A stretch of 64,000 nucleotides of DNA from Solenopsis invicta. Taxonomy: Eukaryota > Arthropoda > Insecta > Hymenoptera > Formicidae. Position 1 is the first letter of the stretch; each line of letters begins with the position of its first letter. Below the pieces are notes generated by a model. That model was not told the DNA's origin and made no database searches. It saw only the letters and a program-made list of their open reading frames with translations. The position numbers were made by a program, and so were the translations under genes. The stretch lies in contig NC_052668.1 in assembly GCF_016802725.1 (NCBI RefSeq), positions 27,716,001 to 27,780,000 on the forward strand. Reading direction: 5' to 3'. Positions 34,801-45,747 of this stretch are shown here, one piece after another.

Positions 34801-37800
34801 ATTTAAAAAATGGTGTGGCAAAGGATGACCACATAAGAATTTGAAGAAATGTTTTCTAACTTTTGTAACAGAATTTTAAAAGTGAGAAAAGTGAGATTTT
34901 TTTATGGAATGTTGTTCGTCAGATTCGTAGTTTCTGGCTGAACTTAAAGAAAACAGAAATCCCAACAAAATTATTAAAATGACAGCCAAAGAATAGTGAT
35001 TTTTTATTTAAAAATAATTTTTATTGCAAAAAAACGAGATTTAAAAATTTTGTTTAGAAAGAACTCAAATTTTTATGTACTGTATCAGAAGTTTGGCCAA
35101 AAATAACACATGTTCTATATATCCTTGAATTTGTTCAAATCTTAACCTCCATCTATTTGTAATCAGGGTAAAACAAAGAAAAAGAATTTAAAAAAAAATG
35201 CGTATATATATGTTACTGTTAATTTAATTAATTGGTTATTATACGTAGCGGTTAACATGAATAATTCTCAATTTGTTTGGTTAATATGATTTGTTGGATA
35301 TTGCAGCGGTATTGCAATAGGTTAAAACTATTGGGAAACTGATTGTGATGAAAAGTAGTGTATTTAACAAAAGATTACATGTGTGACTGACGGTTGACAA
35401 AAGGCGACTAACTGACTAACCGGGAGGTGTGCGTTCCGAAAGTAACTAAGCTTTTACAAATTTTTCTACCTACAACTCTATTTGTCAACGCCAACGCCAT
35501 AAACTAAAAAACATAATGCCTCGAGATTACTTATCTACATGATTAATAGAAGAAATTAATCAAATTTACCGTTTTTTAGTGATGTTAATATACCAATGCA
35601 TATTATAAACAATTCCCAAAATTAAACGGTTATTTTAATCAATCATTTTATTTTATTTTCTCGATAGTCTGAGGTTGTTTTCCAACAACGGAATAGTCAA
35701 ACACTATGACACAGTGTTACATAGTGTTGACTTGTAACGTGCTACTTAGCTTCTTTACTTCACTTTTAATTTCAACGTTACATTTTATCGTTAAAATGTA
35801 ATATTGATACTATGAGCTCAAGTAGTACGCAAAGTAGCGTTGTGAAATAACATTTTATAAAATTATTGCTAAAATCTTTTGCTTTACTGAAATGATGAGT
35901 ATAAAACAAATTAACTTAAGGCTCCTAAGTACTTGCCGCGGCCATATTGAAGTCGTGACGTCAGAAGCGAGAAATTGCGTGAAATCATACGTAATTTTAT
36001 CAAACATGCCATTTGTAAATAAAACCAATTTCGATAAAACAGACTAAGCAGATGGCTTTAAAACACTTCTAAATATCGGTCACAACTATCCTTTTTTCGT
36101 CTTGCAGTCAGTAAATAGTCGTAAAAAACACGTAAAGTGACACCTATTCAGACAGGAAAACACACAGATAGCTATTGAAAGAAGTGAAAAATGTACTTTT
36201 ATGTATAAAATTCAAAGAAACTTTACTTGCGGTCCATTTTTATGAATTTGGTAAATACGAGACAAGTCATATTTTCACAATAAAACACATAATAACAAAA
36301 TGACATGCACGACAACATTTCATTATCAATCTGTCACGTTTCACGTGTATTAGTTTTAATTTTGTCCGCGACGAAATGTCACTACCGTCAATGCGGAGTT
36401 CTCGGCTGAGGAGTCAGAAGTCTTAGCAGGCAACAGATGTCTGCTTTACAACAGAATTAATTTTTACTAACCTTCTTAGTATATGACAGACTCATAAATT
36501 TTATGTAAAATACACTATATTTAAAATATAATAACGTTAGAATCTTTCGCCTTACTAATTTATGAGTCTACATACTAAAAAAGAAACATATATGATGCTA
36601 GTAAAAATTATTTTTGTTGTAAAGCAGACATCTGTTGCCTGTTTCAATTTAATCTGTTTTATACTAGTCAATTTAGTAAGGCGAAAGATTTTACCAATAA
36701 TTTTATGAAATGTTATTTCACAACAGTACCTTGCCTAGAGGTCTTTACTAATCTTATAACGTATTCATTTTTAGTATTTATGGTAGACTCATTAATTTAG
36801 TAAGGCAAAAGATTTCAGTTAAATGATGTTTACAGCAAAATACTTTATGCAAATGTTATAAATAAATAAAATAATTTTTGTCGTTGTAAAGTTCCTTAGA
36901 TAATGGCATAAAAGTAAAATAATCAAATAAATACAGAAGTATTTAAATGTATGGTAAGTTGTACTAAGTAATAGGTGGAGATTATAATAAACATTCTACC
37001 TTATTTTTTCTTTTATATTTTCAGTCTTTTAATCCACTAATTATATTGTTCACTTGTCCGTAGACATTATGCATACATGACCGGTTTCTTTGATTAATTT
37101 GAACGTTTTTGCTTTCATTAATCATATTTACCAAAACTAGCGGTTATTATGCATATTAACTTGTTATTACACACATGTATAATAACCGTCTTAATCAAAT
37201 TTAATAGAGGGAAAAAGGGCATCCATTTTTATTTTATTGAATAACTTTGTTTAGAATTAATATTTTCTATTGAAACTTGAACGATTACATTCGTCAGTGT
37301 TGTTTGACAGATTCTAGACTTAAAGTAATGAAATATTTATTATTTAGAACGTGATTTATAAAAATCTCATACACTGCATAATCGATGGAAGAAAACAAGT
37401 GGTTGTAATATCCATAAAAATAATTTTAAAAAATTAGTTTAGTTTAAAAGAAACACAGTACCTTGTTACAAAATTATATATTTTTAATTTTCCATTGTTT
37501 AGATTTTTCCTGATTTAGAATTTTCCTGCGTTCAGAAGCTTGGGAATTACCATTAGAAATTTTATTAAAAATATTATTTTATCCCTGTTTAACATTAAAC
37601 AAACATAAAATGATATCTTTAATGTTTCTAAACACCGCTCTTTAGAATGACAATCGATTGATCAAAGAAATATTTCGATATAAAAATTTTGCTTAAAAAA
37701 TCATACTAACAAAATTCCATGTTATTGTTTTAACTTTGTATAACTCAAAATGTATATGGCCAAATAAAAAATTAAATAACAAAAAAACACTAGAGTGTAT

Positions 37801-40800
37801 GTACCTTCGTGTAATAATACACTCACGTTTAAGAATAATGATGAAGTGTATTTAATTAAAGGTTAAAAGTATACCTTGAAAAAGTTTAAAAGTGCTCAAA
37901 AGTAAAAATGCTTTATAACAATTGTCAGTCATTATGCATTGGCATATTAGCATCACTAAAAACCGGTGAGTTACTAAACGAATAACTGCATAAGTAATTG
38001 TTCGAATACATCACCTAATAACGGAAATAATAGGAGTAGCCATATTGTCGACAATAGCCATAATACACTTTTCTCCTCTACCTTTTTTTTCTATCTACAT
38101 GCTAGCAATGAACATTGTTTAGAAGGATAAATTTGGATGTGCTTTTATTTCTTTGCAATAGATTTGTAACAAACCGCCTTTCCGCTTCCCCCTCGGACCG
38201 TTCACCGTTCCGGGCTGTCCGGCCGAACAACCGCCGGACAGCAAAAACGCATAGCCAATAAGACACGCAAACACCGGCGTAGCGCGCGTTGACGCATCCG
38301 CACGTGAGATCTCCGTGGCAGATCTCCGCGCGCACGCGCTCGACCGGAGTGGCGACCGCCGGACCGATCTCGAGCGGCGGGGAGACCCCCACCGACTCCG
38401 TACCGTTCCGTACCCCCGCACCGTCCCTGCCCACGAGATTCGGGTATATAAGCGCCGCCGCTCCGAGAGTCGAGCGGTCTTCTTCTCCGTCCGCTCTCCT
38501 GTCCGTAGAAGAAGTCCTCCTAGTGCTCACAGGGAGTTAAGCGCCTTAGCTTCCGTCAAGAAGTCTTGACAAGAGCCGTCCGCCTTCCTGAAACCGCCGG
38601 TTAACGGGCTCAAGTCCACCTTGGGCTCCACCAGGTGATCCTGGTAGTCGGCAATTCCCGATCCGCCGTGCCCGCTTGGGTATCGACTCACGACCTGGGG
38701 TGTGGAGTTCCGCGCCTCTACCAAGAGCTCTTGGCGTGAATCGATCACCACCGCCGAACATCGCGGTATTAACCGCTTCGCGTCGGGAATCGCGATCCGC
38801 GTACAGCCGCACCGCGCGCGCGTCATCTACGGCCGTGGCCGCGGCCTTCGGCAAGGCCACGGTCTGCGTGCGTCAACAAACGATTCCGAGTTCCCGGAAA
38901 CCTCGGCGCAGGAATTCTACGAACCGAGCCGTGTACATAGCTCCGTATCCGATACCGCGTCCAACACGTTTGTAAATACCGTTCGTCCGTCCGCGCGCTC
39001 CGTTTTTCGTCTGTCCGTCCGCGCGTATTCTTTAAGTTCTGTTGCGTCTGTCCGAGCGTCACCGCCATCCGTCCGTCCGCGCGTCGTGGCTAAGCCACTC
39101 CGCTACTCCACTGTACAACTATCTTACGCGAAATAAACTCGCTACTTTTATACCATCCAAACCGAAAAGTCTAGTTCTCTTGGCGACCCCAATCCACGTC
39201 CTAGTCCGCCGCGCTCGCGCCGCCCCATGCGCGGAAAAAGACGGGTCGTTACAGATTTTCTCATAAAGAGAAGCTTTATTTTTAACTGTCTAATCCTCTT
39301 AAAAAATAGCAAACGGTAAACAATAAATAACGGTAAAATTAATTTTCTCGAACAAATGTATAGCATAATAGGAAGAGCATAATGCTTTACCACATTACCG
39401 TATACATAAATATGGCACATTCAGGCCCAAGGTTAGAAAATTGAGCAGGTAAAATAATTTGTACATTTCAATGTAGATAAATGTAATATAATATTAAATC
39501 AAAACAGTATATTAATATAATTAAATTACACACTTTCTTAAAAAATTTTAAATCAAACTGTTTGACGGTATTATTTCGTGAATCAACAATTGCGATGATA
39601 TGTTTTGATGCTAATCACTTGAATCCGCTGGTATTACGAATCTGCACGAGCTTAAGTGAGCAGTGGAAAAAGTGATTCCCATTTTAAAATATTCAAAATA
39701 ATTTTTATACAACCTTAACATAGATTTGAAAGTTGCAAAAGTATTTATTGTTACATTAATTTTACGTACATTCTTACTTAGAAAATACATATAATTGAAT
39801 ATAACAATACACAATTGTTTCTTATTACATATAAAAATGTACTAGATTATGAATTAATAATTTGACAAAATTATATGAACGATTTCGTCGTCATCTGAAA
39901 TATAATAATAACAATTATTATCATTATTATTATCATTATCGTTATCGTTATCGTTATCCTTATCGTTATCGTTATCGTTATCGTTATCGTTATCCTTATC
40001 GTTATCGTTATCGTTATCGTTATCGTTATCGTTATCGTTATCGTTATATTTATCATTGTCATTGTCATTGTCATTGTCATTGTCATTGTCATTGTCATTG
40101 TCATTGTCATTGTCATTATCATTATCATTATCATTATTACACTAATTTTATAACATATTCTAAAATTCATGATATTTACCTGTTAATTTGATAACGGGGA
40201 TCTTCCGTTGATTGCGCAGTGCTGGCACATCCATGTCCAAATCCACGACTTCAATTCGCGGTCTCCCTAAAAAATTTTTATATTTAAAATTTGATAAAAT
40301 TTCTAATATTCAATTTTCAACAAGAGACAGTTTGCGTTTTGTGCTATTAGTGAATGCAAAGTTACTTACGTGTGACTACGGCGACTTTGAGCTTCTCTTG
40401 TGCGCGTCGCCGTCTCATCACGTATGACGTTGGTTCGCCCGAAAGTCCGCACCACGCGACGACGCCGTATCGGTTCAACACGAACTACGGGTCTAACAAC
40501 TGCAAAATAAAAATATTAAATAATGTCTAAAAAGCACTCGCATTAATAAGTTTACATTAACTAGATTTTTTACTCGATTTACATTAACTTACCTTCTCTT
40601 TGCACTCGATTTTCATGTTGTCGCAGGAAGTTAGCTATGAGACCCCCCGCATCATTTTCGTAAAATGCATTGTTCTGACATCGCATTTCAACGTGACGCC
40701 AAATTATATTCTCCAGCGTCACGTTACCGTTGCATTGTCCCACCCTGTGCATTGCACACAGTAATGTGCTGGAGCATTTGCTCGCGAACTCGTCGAACAA

Positions 40801-43800
40801 TGCATAGTTCGATGCGTTATCGTCCGTTAATTTCTCAAAATAATAAGCCTTCACTATTGTTTTGTTCATATTACACGCGACGAGAAAAAATTTGGCGATG
40901 TCATCGCGCAACATTTTCGCAATGTGAAATTTCTTGACCCTATGCAGAATCACTCACAGTAACGTTCGCTCGCACCTGCGCTTGTCGTAGTAAACGAAAA
41001 ACTTTCGACTTGCAACGGGAGAGTACGAAAGCCGAACTAACGCTTAGCTTTCGTGTAACTTAACTTATACCTTGTAGTTTCTATTGTTTTTAAAAATGTG
41101 GTAGGGAAAACTTATCTCAATAACTCCGCCTTCTCTCAACCTGATTTTTGAAATTTTCAAAAGAGTCTAAAAGTTAAAATTTATTTTGTCTTCGACTCCA
41201 TATTCTTTAGTCTTAAATTTATTCGTATAATCATTATATCCTCGCTCTTTCCTTCTAGTCAACATACAAAAAATTTGTTTCCGACTGTAGTCCATCAAAA
41301 GATAATACCACTATTTTTCTAGAAACAAATTCAAAATTAATGATCCCTTTTCTAGAATACAAAATCATATTTTCTTCACAGTACCAACATTTTAGAAATT
41401 CACTCTAAATGTACTGTTTACCTGAAAAAGCCGGATGTGAATTGTTTGAATAAGTTCTAATAGGTATTCAGTATACGTAGGTAGTGCGGGGCATTAGAAA
41501 CTTTTTTGAAATATCCAAGCAAAATTAAACAAAGAAATTATTTGAAGGACTATTTTCTTAGAAACTAGAAAACGAAACTTGTGTTCATTCCTGTTTTGTT
41601 GATTCCATAACGACAAAAACTTCATATTGTTTTTGTCATAAATCAGTCTCTTTTTGTAGTTTCCAAAATTTAATTTAAAAGAAATCTTAGAAAGTTTATT
41701 TTCTAAAACTACAAAACAAAATTCATGCTTATTCCTGTTTTGCTGATTCCATAATGACGATTCCATTGATGCCCCATAGCTGCCCATATACTACTATTAC
41801 TATTCGAGATCACATTGATATTGGGTAATTATTTACTATAGGGGACCCAGTTCCAATCATGTTGATCTTGACATATGTTATAGAGGCAAGGATACTGAAC
41901 AACTTTTCCGTATAAATTAATTAGCGCTCTCCTACAGATTTCGAGATATACTTAGAGAAAAAAAACAGTTTTTCTTAATTATTTCAGAAAATATTCATTT
42001 TAGAAAAAAATATATTAAACAAAAAATGAAGCTTATAAAAAACTCTACAAATAAGGTTCTATACACATTTTACTAACTCCAAAATTTGAATTTTTCAGAG
42101 ATTTTTAAAATAGTTTTTTGATTATAACTTCAGTTGTTATAATCAAAAAACCATTTAAAAAAAAATTGGAAAAATTCAAATTTTCATATGTCGTACAGAG
42201 AACGCGTGGGCAAGGGAGGGTCTCCGTTCCTCCCCCTACACCCCCACCTCGTATTTTTTTTAACCGAACCTAACTCTATTTTAGTTACAATTTAGCCATA
42301 ATTTCAAATCTAATATCGCAACGTGGTCAATTGAATATCCTTGGCCAAATTACAACAAAAATAGGATTAGGTTAGGTTAGGTTAGGAAAAATACGGGGTG
42401 GGGTACGGACGGACCCCCTCCCCCGCCAACGCGTTCTCTGTGGCATATGAGTTTTCAACTTTCCACGCAAAACAAATTCCTCATTAAATGTGTGAGTATA
42501 TGTGTGGTTATTAAAGAAAATGAATTATTAATGAAAATGAAAGGAACTCATTTTAAAACAGTTTTTCTATTATGACGACTAAAGTATTGAAATTAGATAA
42601 AATATGTATATGACCTTTTTTGTAGAGCTTATTAAGCTTCATTTTTTGTTTAACCCTTTTTTGTAAAATAAATGTTTTGAAATAATTAAAAAAAACTGTT
42701 TCTTCTTTTTCTAAGTATATCTCGAAAACTATACGAGAGCGCCAATTAATTTATAAGGAAAAGTTGTTCAGTATCTTTGCCTGTTTAACATATATCAAGG
42801 TCAACATGATTGAAGCTGGGTCGCCTAAAGTAAATAATTATTTGATATTGTAATATGCTATTTAATATCCTGCAATTTTTGTATGAAATATATTTCTCAG
42901 AAATGCTAATTCTTAACGAAATATTCAATTATCCAGACTTTTGACCCACCCTGCATATACATGTATTCTTACAACACATATTATCGTACAAATATCCTAG
43001 AACAGGGGTGCCCAACCTCTTTACATCTATGAGCTGCTTTTTTTTAATAGAGCAACTTTGCAATCTACCTATGTATGTGTAAGGTGTAAGAGAAAAAGTA
43101 CAAAATTATATAATATAATAATAGACGATCAGATTAACAAACCAAATTAAATAAACAATTTAATTTAAGTTTTTAATTTTTACACTAATTCAGTAAACAA
43201 TTATGTAGGAACGTTCTGGCTGTACTTAGCCTTCATCATCCTATAAAATTCATTTTAAATTAAAATACAATTAAAATGTTTAATATTAAAAAAAAAAATT
43301 TTTTTCCTTTGTTTTATATATCTAAAAATAAGAAATTTTCCCTAAACTATGTGAAATTGTCCCCATGTGTCGCATACCGTCTGTGATTTTTTTGATGGCA
43401 AACGGGCAACTTCGTGCATCGGATGCAAATTTGCGTGTGTGCGTGTGTGTGTGCAAGTGTTGTTGATCCGTCCCTTCTTTTAATGAAAAGAGTCATAACC
43501 CAAGCAGCAAAATTTTTCTTATATGATGAATTTCACAAAATCACTCGCGGCTTCATATGTAAGTTTATTTGACAAGCGTAGTATTAGTCACGTTTGTTAT
43601 CTGTATATTAACGATAGAGTTATTGTTTTACATGAATTATAACAAATTTTTGCCGTGGATAAATTAAAAAACTTACTTGAAAAGGTATTCGGGCAATAAT
43701 TATATGAACGTTCGCTATCGTCGACGATCTTATTATCGCCGAGACAGACGGAGCACAAGTGAGGCAGAACCGTTGAGCAAAAGTCAGTAACGTATATCTG

Positions 43801-45702
43801 TGTTGTCTTTGAACGAGTCAAGTAAACAAAAATAAGAATCATAAAGTTCTGTTTTATTCTGTGAGTTTAGTCCGTTTGTTTGTTGTTTCATATGTATCAT
43901 TTCCAAAATTATTCTTTTATGGTAATTTTCTTCAGTGTCAAGAATTTTTATCTCCTTCCAATTGAAGGAGTGGTCAAAAAATATTCTATAGTTTGTTATA
44001 ACTGACAATGAGTGTTTTGAAGGGTTGAGTTTAATATTATTAATATGCTCTTTTGTTCTAGTTCTCAACTGTCTCTTCGTCTGCCCTACATATGTGGCAT
44101 CGCAATTATTGTAAAAAATCTTGTAAACGACATTGTAACTGCAGTCACTCTCCATTTTGTCTTTGTGCACTTTGATAAAATTGTTAATTTTGTTTATGCA
44201 TCTGTAGCCAATTGTAAATGTGTTTTTATCTAACAAAGATGCTGTTCTTTCAGAAATATTTTGAATATAAGGGACGACAAGGAATTTCTTTGTGTTCTCA
44301 TCTTTTTTTGTTTGGTCTTGATCATTTTTGTCTCTGATAGTGATGGGTGCAAGTTTTGTATTTAATAAATTTTTTATTCTTATTCCGATATATTTGAAAA
44401 TAAATTCCAGAGAATATCCATTTTTTAAAAGTAGTTCGATAATTAATTTCAAATTTATTTGTTGGAAAGTAGGGTGAAATAACAATAGCGCTCTATTCAC
44501 TATACCATAAACTGTTCCAATTTTGTGGCATATTGGGTGATGAGAAAAAAATGATAAGTAACGACCAGAAAAAGTTTTTTTATGAAACCAATCGATAATG
44601 ATTGTATTGTTAACTATTTTTAATAAAAGGTCCAACAAATTTAGACTACGGTCCTGTTCTAATTCAATGGTGAATTGTAGTCTATTATGAAAACTGTTAA
44701 ACGTCTTAAGAATAAAATTGATTAAATTCGCAGGTGCTGCCATAACAATGTCGTCAACATAACGGTAGTAAAATGGTATTTTTAAATTTATTGAATTTAA
44801 AGCCTTTTCCTCTAAATTGTGCAACACAATATTCGCTATAATGAATAATAAGGGTGATCCCATTGGTGTACCAAAAGTCTGTTTGTACAAAACGTTATTT
44901 AAGGTGAAAAACGTGGAAGACAGTATAAATTTCAAAGCAGATACAAATTCATCATGTGGGATCTTTGTATTGTTCTCTATTAACGACCATCTCCTGCGAA
45001 TACTGTCCATTGTCAAATCTAAAGAAATATTTGTAAACAGAAACGTCGCATCTAAAGATAATGAGATATATTCTTTACTAATTTTCACTCCGGACAGAGA
45101 CTTTGCAATATCGAAACTGTTATAAACTTGTCTAGTATCAAGAGCTAAGCTGTTGTTAATGATCTTATGTAAGAATTTTGCAATCGGATAAAGAGCCGTG
45201 TTTACCGAGGAGACAATGATTCTAAGGGGATAATTCTCCTTATGTACCTTAGAAAGGCCATAAGCTTTTGGAATTGTGGAATCACTTGGATGAAGAGAGA
45301 AATATGATTGTTTTGATATATAATCTTTGTCATACCACCTTTTTATTATAGTATTTAGATCTTTTTCTACTTTTTTTATGGGATTATTTTTGACTACCAA
45401 ATATGTTTCTTTGTCATTGAGGATTTGTTCCATATTGTTGATATAACCTAATCTGTCCATTGCTACAGTGATGTTACCTTCTTCTGCACTTGTAAATATT
45501 ACATTCGATGAAGGCTAAGTAGATGAAGGCTAAGTAGAGCCGAAACATTCCTACATAATTGTTTACTATATTATTGTAAAAATTAAAATCTTGAATTAAA
45601 TTGTTTATTTAATTTGGCTCGTTAATCTGACCGTCTATTATTATATTATGTGCCTAATCACAATATGAGCGTTCCCCTAAGCTTTTTATTATACAAAATT
45701 GT

Positions 45703-45747
<45 letters not shown>

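Larger units (their letters stand above)
38165..39253 (+). mobile_element. Solo LTR (about 1.09 kb, GC-rich) of an LTR retrotransposon
   Basis: It begins TGTAACAAACC and ends GGTCGTTACA (TG..CA rule with TGTAAC/GTTACA termini). The 4-bp GATT flanks both sides (38161-38164, 39254-39257). Inside are TATATAAG (38445) and AATAAA (39132) in plus orientation with a long GC-rich leader. No gag/pol and no second LTR nearby, so it is the product of LTR-LTR recombination. Long open frames on both strands reflect GC content and are not genes. Gypsy or Pao type cannot be decided from the LTR alone. Confidence 0.85.

Noticed and set aside
38102..39420. Several 80-144-codon open frames on both strands
   Set aside because: They overlap each other in the GC-rich solo LTR, where stop codons are rare. 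No domain or splice structure; the LTR explains the composition.
39862..40191. Open frames of about 100 codons on both strands
   Set aside because: Pure translation of the hexanucleotide satellite (Tyr-Arg and Thr-Ile repeats).
42360..42385. TTAGG repeats resembling insect telomere
   Set aside because: Only about three or four units, located in the core of foldback family F; copy 1 has a related CTTAACCTAACCC. It is an element feature, not a telomere or fusion scar.
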